Shown here in pieces: positions 1 through 8,103 of a stretch of 51,842 nucleotides of DNA. Within the stretch, counting starts at the first letter, position 1; every line of letters starts with the position of its first letter. The stretch comes from Candidatus Cloacimonadota bacterium (GTDB lineage Bacteria; Cloacimonadota; Cloacimonadia; Cloacimonadales; Cloacimonadaceae): the NCBI GenBank assembly GCA_012839325.1, contig DUNQ01000053.1:1-51842 (forward strand). The letters are read 5' to 3'. The notes under the pieces are model-generated. The model ran no database searches. It had not been told where the DNA came from and saw only the letters and a list, made by a program, of their open reading frames with translations. The translations under genes were made by a program, and so were the position numbers.

Positions 1-85
1 CGCCCTTGGTCTCATGTTGACTTCCCGCTGGTGAGGTGTCAGGACTTCTTTCAGTCCATCGGCGCAGAAAGCATTCTGGGCAAAC
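1..85. other. Window edge, unassigned
   Basis: No gene can be assigned. The plus frame starting at base 1 is open to a stop at 133-135, and one minus-strand frame is open to the edge, but neither has a recognisable start, ribosome site or family motif. It may be the edge of a neighbouring gene that lies outside the window. Confidence 0.3.
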
Positions 86-115
86 AAAAAAAGCCGAGCG
101 TGAACCCGGCTTTTT
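86..115 (-). terminator. Rho-independent terminator of serA
   Basis: The arms GCCG (93-96) and CGGC (107-110) are flanked by A and T runs that lengthen the stem. On the minus strand the hairpin is followed by a run of seven T. It lies 17 bases past the serA stop, so it should end that transcript. The flanking A run means it could also work in the plus direction. Confidence 0.8.
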
Positions 116-131
116 ATGGATGGTTGTTTGT

Positions 132-1052
132 TTAGTTTACCTTAAAGGTCTTGTCGCCCTTCTCGATGAAACCGATGATCTGACGAGCTGCTGCGCCGCC
201 TGCATTGACGTTTGCTTCAAGGGTCTGTGCGCCCATCTTGCGAGGTGTGCAATAAATTCTGTCTGCATAATCTGCGTTGATCGCGTCAAGATTATCCGGA
301 GCAACGTCGCTCACATAGCGGAAGCCTTTCTTTTCGGCAAATGCTTTGAGCATGTCGTCTTCATTGATGAGCTCTTTTCTGGCGGTATTTACGAGGGTAA
401 AGTCGTCGCCAACGAGGGAAAGCACGTCCCAATTGATGGATCTGGAAGTCTCATCATTAGCGGGCATATGCAAGGAAACATAGTCACCGGTTTTGAAGAT
501 ATCGGCAACTTTGCTAAGCGGCTTAACGCCTTCTTTGGTCATAACTTCGTTTGCAATATAAGGGTCATAGGCATAAAGTTCCATGCCTATGCCTTTTGCC
601 ATGCGGCCAACGAGGCGAGCGATGTAGCCAAATCCAAAAAGGACAAGCTTTTTGCCTGCAAGCTCAGTGCCGCTCTTGCCTCCAAATTTGGCACGTGCGA
701 GGTAAATCATCATTCCGATGGTGAGTTCTGCAACTGCGTTTGCGTTCTGACCGGGGGTGTTCATCACGACCACATTACGGGCGGATGCTGCTTTGAGATC
801 AACGTTGTCAAATCCGGCGCCTGCACGAGCAACAATTTTGAGGTTCTTAGCTGCGTCTAAGACGGCTTCGGTCACCTTGTCGCTGCGGACGATCATTGCG
901 TCAACATCTGCTACTGCAGCGAGCAGATCGGCGGGATCGGTGTAGGATTCGAGGAAAGTGTATTCATAGTTTACAGCTTCAAGCTCGGCTTTGATCTTTG
1001 CGGCAGCTGCTGCGGCAAAGGGTTTTTCTGTGGCGATAAGTACTTTTGGCAT
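132..1052 (-). CDS. serA: D-3-phosphoglycerate dehydrogenase (lysine-type, no ACT domain)
   Basis: Oxidises 3-phosphoglycerate to 3-phosphohydroxypyruvate with NAD, the first step of serine synthesis in the cytosol. The 306 residues show the D-2-hydroxyacid dehydrogenase layout: split substrate domain, central Rossmann fold with G140-F-G142-Y-I-A145 (third glycine of GxGxxG is alanine), and substrate arginine R225 in VNTAR. The usual catalytic histidine of the TPH motif is replaced: the sequence reads TPRKMGAQT, with K272 in its place. This lysine variant is known from Bacteroides and from Entamoeba (type IIIK). There is no C-terminal ACT domain, so serine feedback through ACT is not expected. 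The start is fixed by GGAGG eight bases upstream. It is monocistronic, with its own promoter and terminator; no serC is next to it inside the window. Confidence 0.93.
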   Translation of the reverse strand: MPKVLIATEKPFAAAAAAKIKAELEAVNYEYTFLESYTDPADLLAAVADVDAMIVRSDKVTEAVLDAAKNLKIVARAGAGFDNVDLKAASARNVVVMNTPGQNANAVAELTIGMMIYLARAKFGGKSGTELAGKKLVLFGFGYIARLVGRMAKGIGMELYAYDPYIANEVMTKEGVKPLSKVADIFKTGDYVSLHMPANDETSRSINWDVLSLVGDDFTLVNTARKELINEDDMLKAFAEKKGFRYVSDVAPDNLDAINADYADRIYCTPRKMGAQTLEANVNAGGAAARQIIGFIEKGDKTFKVN

Positions 1053-1092
1053 TATTAGCCTCCATTGTTATTATTTTTATTCTTCTAAAAAC

Positions 1093-1121
1093 ATTATAAG
1101 CTTTTTGGGTGTAAATGCAAA
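1093..1121 (-). promoter_or_regulatory. serA promoter
   Basis: On the minus strand a perfect -10 TATAAT (1098-1093) is preceded by TTTGCA (1121-1116) with a 17-base spacer. The -35 matches 4 of 6 consensus bases. The predicted start is about 35 bases before the serA ATG. Confidence 0.5.
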
Positions 1122-1163
1122 GGATAATCTCCCGCATTTATGGTTTACAATCATATTTAATTC

Positions 1164-1182
1164 ACTTGCCTTTTTTGGCAAG
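1164..1182 (-). terminator. Weak hairpin after malQ
   Basis: CTTGCC and GGCAAG arms separated by six A (minus strand) lie directly after the malQ stop. The stem is short and no T run follows, so termination may be weak. It is the only candidate end signal for the seven-gene operon upstream. Confidence 0.35.
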
Positions 1183-1183
1183 C

Positions 1184-2632
1184 TTAAAAATCTTTTACTA
1201 TTTCTTTTATTGGGCTGTTCATGCGCCAATCCCAGTTGCCTTGCGGTGTTCCGGGGATGTTCATCCTGTGAGTTTCGTCCAAGCCCAAGAGGTCTTGCAT
1301 GGGTAAAATCATAGTCTTACAGCCGGAAATGCGTGCGGTTTCTGCCATGATCTTGTGTATGTTTTTCTCGCTGGGAGGTTTGCTTTTGGGGAGGTGTTTT
1401 TGGCAAAATAAGCTCAGGTTTTGTCTCGTTTTAGAGCTTTCAGGGAGGGATCTAAACCAACCTATTGAGGTGTTGTTGTCATGCGTTCCTGTATAGATGA
1501 TGCGGTCTTCGGGGAAGCGCGAAACATCCTGAACGCCGTCGTCGAAGCAAAATTGCAGGACTATCATGCCCGGAAAGCTGTATTTATCGCGATAGTAGCA
1601 AACTTCATCGTTGAGAATTCCGAGATCTTCAGCTATGAAACGCTGCTTTGAGAATCTCTTATTCAGCTCCTCGAAAAAGGCTTTGGGAATGGCTTTTACC
1701 CAGCTACCCATTCGGGCGTCCTTGGGTTCTTTGCCTTCGTTCAGCGGCACTTTCCAGTAATTTACATAGCCTATAAAGTGGTCTAATCTAAGCAGATCAA
1801 CGAAATCCAGGGCGTGGGCAAAGCGCTGCATAAAAAGTTCAAAGCTATCTTCTGCCATTTTCTCCCAAAGGTAGATGGGGTTGCCCCAAAGCTGGCCTTC
1901 ATCTGAAAATGCATCCGGTGGAACTCCGCCAAAGCTCTGTCTTCTCCCCTTTCTGTCGAGATCAAAAAGATCCTGAAAAGCCCATACTTCTGCGCTTTCG
2001 TAGCTAAGGTAAAGAGGCACATCGCCTATCATCTTGATGCCTTTTGAGATCACATATTCTTTGAGGCGCTTTAGTTGATCTTCAAAGATGGCTTGGATGG
2101 CGATAATCTCTTGTGCACGAGGCTCTTGAGCGATCTCTTGAAACAGCTCTTCACTGTAGCTTTTGTGTCTTTTACCCCAGCTTTGCCAGTTTGAATTGCC
2201 ATAGCTTTCACAGAGATATAAAAAGGCTGTGTAAGGCTTGATGTAATAAGCTTTTGCTTCAATATAATCGTCTATGCCGTGGCGCGCGATGTAGCGGCTT
2301 GCGGCGAGACTCAGCATCTTGTCTTTTGCTTTATAGACGCTTTCAAAATCTATTTCCCAGCCTTTGGGCAGGCGGATAGCTTCACTTTCCTTTAGCAAGC
2401 CGTCGTTTATAAGTAGCTCAGGGCTAATAAGATATGGATTGCCGGCAAAAGCTGATATCGGGCTATAAGGCGAGTTTCCATGTCCAGGGTGGTTCAGCGG
2501 CAAAATCTGCCAAAAGCTCTCCCCTCTGTCAGCAAGAAAATCTGCAAAGGCATAAGCTTCACTTCCCAGATCGCCGATGCCATAATCAGTATTCAAACTG
2601 CTGATGTGAAGCAAGATGCCGTTCTTTTTCAA
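1184..2632 (-). CDS. malQ: 4-alpha-glucanotransferase (GH77)
   Basis: Transfers alpha-1,4-glucan segments between maltodextrins in the cytosol, for glycogen or starch use. The 482 residues match the usual length of bacterial GH77 amylomaltases. Catalytic residues visible: nucleophile D284 in LRLDHFIGY, acid/base E335 in FIAEDLG, and D385 in GTHDNN. The N-terminal sucrose/maltose-binding region has the typical WQILPLNHPGHGNSPYSP stretch. The start codon overlaps the holA stop (ATGA), so translation is probably coupled to holA. It is the last gene of a minus-strand operon otherwise devoted to envelope and replication, so the pairing is probably incidental. Confidence 0.95.
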   Translation of the reverse strand: MKKNGILLHISSLNTDYGIGDLGSEAYAFADFLADRGESFWQILPLNHPGHGNSPYSPISAFAGNPYLISPELLINDGLLKESEAIRLPKGWEIDFESVYKAKDKMLSLAASRYIARHGIDDYIEAKAYYIKPYTAFLYLCESYGNSNWQSWGKRHKSYSEELFQEIAQEPRAQEIIAIQAIFEDQLKRLKEYVISKGIKMIGDVPLYLSYESAEVWAFQDLFDLDRKGRRQSFGGVPPDAFSDEGQLWGNPIYLWEKMAEDSFELFMQRFAHALDFVDLLRLDHFIGYVNYWKVPLNEGKEPKDARMGSWVKAIPKAFFEELNKRFSKQRFIAEDLGILNDEVCYYRDKYSFPGMIVLQFCFDDGVQDVSRFPEDRIIYTGTHDNNTSIGWFRSLPESSKTRQNLSLFCQKHLPKSKPPSEKNIHKIMAETARISGCKTMILPMQDLLGLDETHRMNIPGTPQGNWDWRMNSPIKEIVKDF

Positions 2633-3636
2633 ATCGTTCCCATTATCTTAATAAGGCAAAGTTCTATGATCATGTTTCTATCTATGGAGCTGCTTTTTAG
2701 CTCGTAATCGGTCTCATAGAGTATGTCCATGATTTTTTCCAGCGCGGGAAGCGGGTATTTGCGGGCAAAGTTCATATATTCCTTGCGCTGAGAGAAGAAT
2801 AGCTCAAAGAGGTGTTTGGCTGTGATTTCCCCGTCGCTAACCCTTCTTTGGCGAAGCAATTGTATCTTCCACAGGGTGTTAAAAAGCTGTATAAGTTGAA
2901 AGAGTATGCGTATGGGCTCTATCTCGGTTTCAATCATGAGATGCAGGTGGCGTATGGCGGCGGGGAGGTTGCCGGCTCCTATCGCGCGGTAAAAATCTAT
3001 CCGCGTTCCAAGGCGCTTGCCGCTGAGGCTGATCTCGAGGTCTTGAACGGTAATCTGATCTCGCTTACCGGTAAGAATATCCAACTTGATAAGTTCATTA
3101 GCGGCAGTGTAATAATCAAGTTCTATGCGCGAGATAAAGTCGTTTATCGCTTGTGCGGACATGCTCTTACCAATGCGCCTGAGCTCTGTGGAAAGCCATG
3201 CCCTTATATCTCCGCTAAATTTTGGTGGATCGCAATTCACTCTCAGACTGCCTGCCGTGGCTTTCTTCCATGCGGTGAATTTGCCGTCCACCTTTGCGCT
3301 CACGATGATAAGGCTTTGGCTATCTAAGGGGTCGTCAAAATATGAGCCAAGTAAGTCTAAGCTGCGCTTGTTCAGGGCTTCGGCGTTTTTGAGTATAAGT
3401 AGTTTCGCATCAGAGAAAATGGTATAGCTATCCAAGTGGTCTGCGAGATCTCCATAGCTCATATCATCGCCATAGATCAGCGTGGTATCCACATCTCCGC
3501 CCTCTTTGATAGAGCGCGATATCTGCGAGATTATCCTATCTATCAGATACGCATCCTCGCCCACAAGCAGGAAGTTATCTCCTATCTTTGCTTTGTGCGA
3601 GCCAAATTCCAGGGCATTGAGCGGGGAGTCTTTCAT
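2629..3636 (-). CDS. holA: DNA polymerase III delta subunit
   Basis: Clamp-loader subunit that opens the sliding clamp for loading at primed DNA. The 335-residue protein shows the delta layout: an N-terminal RecA-like domain (LLVGEDAYLIDRIISQI, in place of a working Walker A), the IVSAKVDGKFTAWKKA stretch, the central alpha-helical domain with the ELIKLDIL region, and a C-terminal collar domain ending in LIKIMGTI. No full Walker A motif is present, as expected because delta does not hydrolyse ATP. Its ATG overlaps the uppP stop by one base (TAATG) and its stop overlaps the malQ start by four. Confidence 0.9.
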   Translation of the reverse strand: MKDSPLNALEFGSHKAKIGDNFLLVGEDAYLIDRIISQISRSIKEGGDVDTTLIYGDDMSYGDLADHLDSYTIFSDAKLLILKNAEALNKRSLDLLGSYFDDPLDSQSLIIVSAKVDGKFTAWKKATAGSLRVNCDPPKFSGDIRAWLSTELRRIGKSMSAQAINDFISRIELDYYTAANELIKLDILTGKRDQITVQDLEISLSGKRLGTRIDFYRAIGAGNLPAAIRHLHLMIETEIEPIRILFQLIQLFNTLWKIQLLRQRRVSDGEITAKHLFELFFSQRKEYMNFARKYPLPALEKIMDILYETDYELKSSSIDRNMIIELCLIKIMGTI

Positions 3637-4448
3637 TAGAAGAAGCTAAGGTATCCCAAAGTTATAAGTCCTGCTGCCCAAAGGTAATAGGAGAAATATC
3701 TTAGTGAGCCGGATTGGATGAGACGAATCAGAAAGGCGATCACAAAATAGCCGCTGACGAAGGAGACTATGAAGCCGGCTATATAATTGCCCCACATGGC
3801 GCTCTCTATTTGCTGGAACTCTTTGATGCTCACGAGGTTTGCGCCTAAAATGGCGGGGATGGAAAGCAAAAACGAGAACTGAGCTGCATCCTTGCGCTTC
3901 ATGCCGCACAAGACCGAGGCTGCGATGGTAGAACCCGAACGGCTGATTCCGGGTATGATTGCTATTCCCTGAGCGATGCCGATGATAGTGGACTTCACCA
4001 CGCCTATATTCGATTGAGGCGTCTCTGTATCCTTTTTCATATCCGAGAGATAGAGGATCACGCCGGTGATGAGCAGCATGCCTGCCACCAGTCTCGGCAT
4101 TTCATACGCAGCTTTAAAGTATTTGCCGAAGATCAGATACAGCACTCCTGTGGCAAAGGTTGCGATGATCATATATACGATTATCATGCGGTTCTTGGCA
4201 TGACTTTCATCGATTGCATCTTTGCGCCATACAAAAAGCGAGACTATAAGATCCCAGATTTGACGATAGAAAAAGATTAGAACTGCGAGTAAGGTGCCGA
4301 GATGTAAGAAGATCTTAAAGGTGATGTTCTCCTCAATCCCAAAGCCGAACAGGCTTTGCACCAAAACTAAGTGGCCGGATGAACTGACGGGGATAAACTC
4401 TGTCAATCCTTGCACTAGGCCTAATATTATTGCTTCAATTAAGCTCAT
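3636..4448 (-). CDS. uppP: Undecaprenyl-diphosphatase
   Basis: Dephosphorylates undecaprenyl pyrophosphate at the inner membrane, recycling the lipid carrier for peptidoglycan and surface glycans; overexpression gives bacitracin resistance. The 270 residues carry both family signatures: GLTEFIPVSSSGHL (E17, S22-S24, H26) and PGISRSG (R170). About eight membrane helices are visible. Its start overlaps the deacetylase stop (ATGA). Being next to a polysaccharide deacetylase and two uncharacterised envelope proteins fits an envelope operon. Confidence 0.96.
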   Translation of the reverse strand: MSLIEAIILGLVQGLTEFIPVSSSGHLVLVQSLFGFGIEENITFKIFLHLGTLLAVLIFFYRQIWDLIVSLFVWRKDAIDESHAKNRMIIVYMIIATFATGVLYLIFGKYFKAAYEMPRLVAGMLLITGVILYLSDMKKDTETPQSNIGVVKSTIIGIAQGIAIIPGISRSGSTIAASVLCGMKRKDAAQFSFLLSIPAILGANLVSIKEFQQIESAMWGNYIAGFIVSFVSGYFVIAFLIRLIQSGSLRYFSYYLWAAGLITLGYLSFF

Positions 4449-5782
4449 ATAATCTCCGGTATATTGCGCTGGTCTAACTCCGAAAGCGGGATCAGAGTGA
4501 AACCTGCGCTTTTAAGTTTTCTTATTATTTCTTTCAAATAGTCCAGCTTCTCTTGGCTGTGGCAATGCGTGATTGCGATCACGTGCCGCTTTGAATCCGC
4601 GAGCCTGTTTATCTGGCTCAGCTTGGAATTCATCGTGGATTGGCTGATATTTGGGCTGTCTAAAAAGAGGTCGTTTCTAAAGGCTTTTATGCTGGATTTT
4701 TGGGCGGTTTGATATGCCACCGAGACGTTTGTCGTGCGGCTGTCCAAAAAGAGCTTATCGTGGTCTTTAAGCACGTTTATTACTGATTGCATGAGCTGAG
4801 GGTCAGAGGTTGCCAGACTGCCCATGTGGTTGTTTATTCCCAGGCTCTGGGGCATCTTTGCCAAATGCCCGCCTAATATCTTGCGCACCTGAGCTTCGTT
4901 GTGCTGCGCCAAGATTGCGTTCTTGCCGGGATTCACCTTAGGATAGCCTATGGGTTCCATGGGAACGTGTATGATGTAGTCGCGGCCTTGTCTATTTGCC
5001 AAGCGCACAGTCTGATCCGTGTATGGCGCATCCGGGAAGATGGCAAAACAAACTTCGGGATCTAGGGCAAAAAAGCCTTCCAAAAGCTTGCCGCCAATGT
5101 CGCCAAAGTCGTCTATCACTATAGTTATCGTCTTTTCCGAGGCTTTCTTTTGGTAAAGTTTGTTGTCGTAATAAAGGTCTATCTCATACTGATCGCTTGT
5201 GTTCTTGTGGCTAAAAAGCAGGCTCTGCTTGGTGCGACTGTCTTGACCTTTCACAAATTTCGCTGCGTTCATCTCCATCTTGCCTTTGAAGATCATGTTT
5301 GCATAGGTGAGATCCATCTGAGAGCGGTCTATGGGGATGGAGAAACTTACACGCTCATCTCGCTTTCGGCGTCTTACTGCGCTCACTGGAACGCCGATCT
5401 CGTCTGCGGTTCGGCGAATCACCAAGTCAATCTCGCTCTCGCCTTCATGCACCAAAGAAGGGCCTTCTTCTTTTTCGGGCTTTTGGTGTACGATTAGCTC
5501 AATCTCTTCGTCCTGCTCTTCTTGCTTGCTACGTTTTGCAGCCTTTGCTACCGCCTCATAACGCTCTTTGATCTTTTCTCTTTTATGTGCAACCCTCTCT
5601 TCGAGTTCTTGAGGAGCGGGCACGGGGTTTCTAATCAAGAGCCACATTACAAAGATCACGAAAAGCCCCGCTAAGAGGTAATATCCGAGGCGAGGACCCT
5701 TTGTCTTAGCTGTCTTTCGAACAGGCCTTTTCCGCGTTGTGCTCTTCTTTACAGGTTTGCGTTTATACTTGCGTTTTGCCAT
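4445..5782 (-). CDS. Divergent polysaccharide deacetylase, YibQ type
   Basis: Membrane-anchored member of the divergent polysaccharide deacetylase family (YibQ/DUF610). The N-terminus is very basic (KRKYKRKPVKK), followed by one membrane helix (about 32-50), a charged linker (about 60-115), then the NodB-like domain. Motifs include TITIVIDDFGD, HVPMEP, GINNHMGS, LFLDSRTT and AITHCH, typical of this divergent group. The substrate is unknown; a role on peptidoglycan or surface glycan outside the inner membrane is inferred. The gene overlaps the preceding membrane-protein gene by 20 bases and uppP by four. Confidence 0.85.
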   Translation of the reverse strand: MAKRKYKRKPVKKSTTRKRPVRKTAKTKGPRLGYYLLAGLFVIFVMWLLIRNPVPAPQELEERVAHKREKIKERYEAVAKAAKRSKQEEQDEEIELIVHQKPEKEEGPSLVHEGESEIDLVIRRTADEIGVPVSAVRRRKRDERVSFSIPIDRSQMDLTYANMIFKGKMEMNAAKFVKGQDSRTKQSLLFSHKNTSDQYEIDLYYDNKLYQKKASEKTITIVIDDFGDIGGKLLEGFFALDPEVCFAIFPDAPYTDQTVRLANRQGRDYIIHVPMEPIGYPKVNPGKNAILAQHNEAQVRKILGGHLAKMPQSLGINNHMGSLATSDPQLMQSVINVLKDHDKLFLDSRTTNVSVAYQTAQKSSIKAFRNDLFLDSPNISQSTMNSKLSQINRLADSKRHVIAITHCHSQEKLDYLKEIIRKLKSAGFTLIPLSELDQRNIPEII

Positions 5783-6626
5783 GGTCTCTTTGCTCTCTTA
5801 AGATGGGATGAAGCGCTAAACTAAGCCTATCACCCACATAAGTAAAGGGATAGAACAGTAGGTTTGATAAGAGGAATGCAGCGGATAAGAGGAAGATATT
5901 GATCGCCACACTGCTGATTTTATTAACAGGCTGAAGCATGATGCTCAGGCTGATGCCCGTCGCGCCATAGAAAAGATCTTGTAAAGGAATGAATACATAG
6001 CTGATAGCTAGCAGGTATATCCTTACTATTGCAGACATTATCAGAAGCATGATAAGGGTATATTTAAAAGCCTGAAAGGGATGTTTAACCACCCAGATAT
6101 AACATTTCAGCTGGCAATGCTTCGTGCTATAATGCTGCTCTCTGTATGGCTTCAGCCACATGGTATATACATAATAAAACAGGATGATGGATGATGTAAA
6201 TAGCCTAAAGGCATACATCAAGCCCTTCTTTAGCGGCAGCTCTATACCATAGAAATAAGAGAGGAACTTGGTTAGAACATAGAAGATCATCAGTATAATC
6301 ACGGTGTAAAAGAGATATCTGTGCAACCGGATCACGAGATCGTAAAACTCTTCCAAGCGGTTCTGATACTGCCTGCCTGAGCCGTCAAACACGCCTGTGT
6401 ATATCTTCATTACCATGAAGCCTACATATACCAAAAGCACGAAATAAAACACGAGTGGTAAGTAGTGAAGCCGTCTGCCAAGCAGGGTGGTGAAAGACAT
6501 CATCGCAGACTCATGGGAAAGCCAAAAGAAGAGCAATACGGGATACAGGAAGATCTGAACGCCGTTGTAACCGGAAAACATTGCCTTCAAAAGCCCTCTG
6601 AGAAAGGATGAAAACCTGCGCACCAA
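5763..6626 (-). CDS. Six-helix inner-membrane protein, unknown function
   Basis: Not recognised as a named family. The 287 residues contain about six membrane helices (roughly 22-37, 55-76, 102-127, 137-157, 187-212, 239-262), rich in aromatic residues, with short loops and a basic N-terminus (MVRRFSSFLRG). No catalytic motif is evident. The stretch HCQLKCYIWVVKHPFQAFKY between helices 4 and 5 is probably a loop with two cysteines. It starts 7 bases after the outer-membrane barrel gene and overlaps the deacetylase gene by 20, so the three are likely made together. A transport or envelope-assembly role is only a guess. Confidence 0.8.
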   Translation of the reverse strand: MVRRFSSFLRGLLKAMFSGYNGVQIFLYPVLLFFWLSHESAMMSFTTLLGRRLHYLPLVFYFVLLVYVGFMVMKIYTGVFDGSGRQYQNRLEEFYDLVIRLHRYLFYTVIILMIFYVLTKFLSYFYGIELPLKKGLMYAFRLFTSSIILFYYVYTMWLKPYREQHYSTKHCQLKCYIWVVKHPFQAFKYTLIMLLIMSAIVRIYLLAISYVFIPLQDLFYGATGISLSIMLQPVNKISSVAINIFLLSAAFLLSNLLFYPFTYVGDRLSLALHPILREQRDHGKTQV

Positions 6627-6633
6627 GACAGCC

Positions 6634-8103
6634 CTAAAACCTTACTTCAAGCCCGATAAAGGCTTTTAACTTCTTCTTGGGAATCTTGTGGTATTCTTCT
6701 ATGTCCATGTTGAGCAGATTCTCGATATTTAGATACATTCTGTTAAAGTCGTCAAGGTAGTAGCTTCCAAAGAGGCTCACATCGGCTATATACGGCAGCG
6801 CGCTCTTGTCCAAGTCTTTCCTGCGGGCTTGCTGCTCTAAGATCATGCCCAGCTCCAGCTTCTCTATGGGCTTTACGCCTGCTTTCGTGATGAGCTTAAA
6901 AGGCGCGTGATAAGGCAGCCAATTCTCTTCTGTATTGGGCAGATAAGGGATCTCAAAGCTTGCTATTTGTTCCACATGATAGCCTTTGCCTTGATACAGG
7001 ATGCCTGCATAACTGGTATTGCTAAAGTATTTATCAAAGACAATCTCGGCAATATCGCTATCGGCGTTGTAGTGTCTCACAGGCTTAGCGCTCTCATAAG
7101 TAGTGGTATTTGCTACCTCAAGCCTTATGGGAGAGCTGCCAAAGTGATTCTTCTGAAAGGCAAAGCTTAGATTCAGGGGCACCAAGTTATTCCTCTGCGT
7201 TTTGCCTATATCAGTCCAAGCAAACTGCTCTGAGAGCGCCCTGAAGCTACTATGGACAAGCCTTGGCTCGTTTGAGATGATCAAGTGGCTGTCATAATCC
7301 AGCACATTGCGCCAAGCAAAGCCGAGCGATGGGAAAAAGCTATGTTTATCGAACATGATATGAAGCCCGATATTGGCTTCATCGTGGTGATAATAGCGCG
7401 CAAAGCTATGCAGTGCAGACTCTTTCTCATCCAGGACAAAGCTATTGCCTATCATATAGTTATCCCACACCGCTTCGCTCTGATGGCGTGCACCAAAGCT
7501 CCAGCCGTCCATCCCGTTGTCCGCTACATACCAATTGGCGTCTATCTCATTGATTATCTTGCGGAGATCTAATTCTCCCAGTTCAAAGCTCTCTGAATAT
7601 GTTGATATCGCGCCGGTTATCAGTGAGTATGTATTGTTATTGCTCACTTGACCTTTTTGATAGACTCTTGTGAAGAGATCAGTGTTTTTAGAGAGAGTAA
7701 AGTCAAAGCCTTGAGCTTGCCACATCTCCCAATCACCTATGAGTGTTAATGTGTTAAGGTCAATGTAAGCTTCAGCATACAGGCTTTTCAATCTGCTCCT
7801 GATGTTTGTGAGTTTGACGCCGGCATACAGCTCATTATCACCGCCGCCATGAATGTCAAGATACCAAGAATATGCCTTGTTTTCTGCCTCCTCTTCTTCA
7901 TCTGAAAGGAAAGGCGTATCATAAGGAATGAAATTCGGCAATTCCCCCGTTTCGGGATCCATAAAGTTCTTTGGTATCTCTTTTTTAAGGAGAATGATAG
8001 AGTCCATTTTACCGCCGCCCACTTCGATATCGGGCAATTCCTGAACCTGAGCTAAGAGCATTCCAAAGAATAGAGTTAGGATGAGTAAGCTAAAGCGTTT
8101 CAT
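6634..8103 (-). CDS. Plug-less outer-membrane beta-barrel protein
   Basis: A signal peptide (about 1-18, ending MLLAQ) is followed by a short acidic linker (LPDIEVGGG..., DEEEEAENK) and then about 400 residues of alternating strands. The last segments (YLDDFNRMYLNIENLLNMD and LKAFIGLEVRF) resemble the closing strands of TonB-dependent receptors, and the protein ends in an aromatic residue as outer-membrane proteins usually do. No plug domain or clear TonB box is visible at 489 residues. I infer an outer-membrane barrel related to the receptor C-terminal half. Its start overlaps the TPR gene stop (ATGA), so the two proteins probably act as a pair. Ligand unknown. Confidence 0.75.
   Translation of the reverse strand: MKRFSLLILTLFFGMLLAQVQELPDIEVGGGKMDSIILLKKEIPKNFMDPETGELPNFIPYDTPFLSDEEEEAENKAYSWYLDIHGGGDNELYAGVKLTNIRSRLKSLYAEAYIDLNTLTLIGDWEMWQAQGFDFTLSKNTDLFTRVYQKGQVSNNNTYSLITGAISTYSESFELGELDLRKIINEIDANWYVADNGMDGWSFGARHQSEAVWDNYMIGNSFVLDEKESALHSFARYYHHDEANIGLHIMFDKHSFFPSLGFAWRNVLDYDSHLIISNEPRLVHSSFRALSEQFAWTDIGKTQRNNLVPLNLSFAFQKNHFGSSPIRLEVANTTTYESAKPVRHYNADSDIAEIVFDKYFSNTSYAGILYQGKGYHVEQIASFEIPYLPNTEENWLPYHAPFKLITKAGVKPIEKLELGMILEQQARRKDLDKSALPYIADVSLFGSYYLDDFNRMYLNIENLLNMDIEEYHKIPKKKLKAFIGLEVRF

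Noticed and set aside
36-860. 274-codon plus-strand open frame
   Set aside because: It lies wholly antisense to serA, has no ribosome site, and its translation is cysteine-rich and matches no family. serA has motifs and GGAGG on the other strand.
6634-8103. Full TonB-dependent receptor
   Set aside because: At 489 residues there is no plug domain and no clear TonB box; only the closing strands resemble the receptor barrel.
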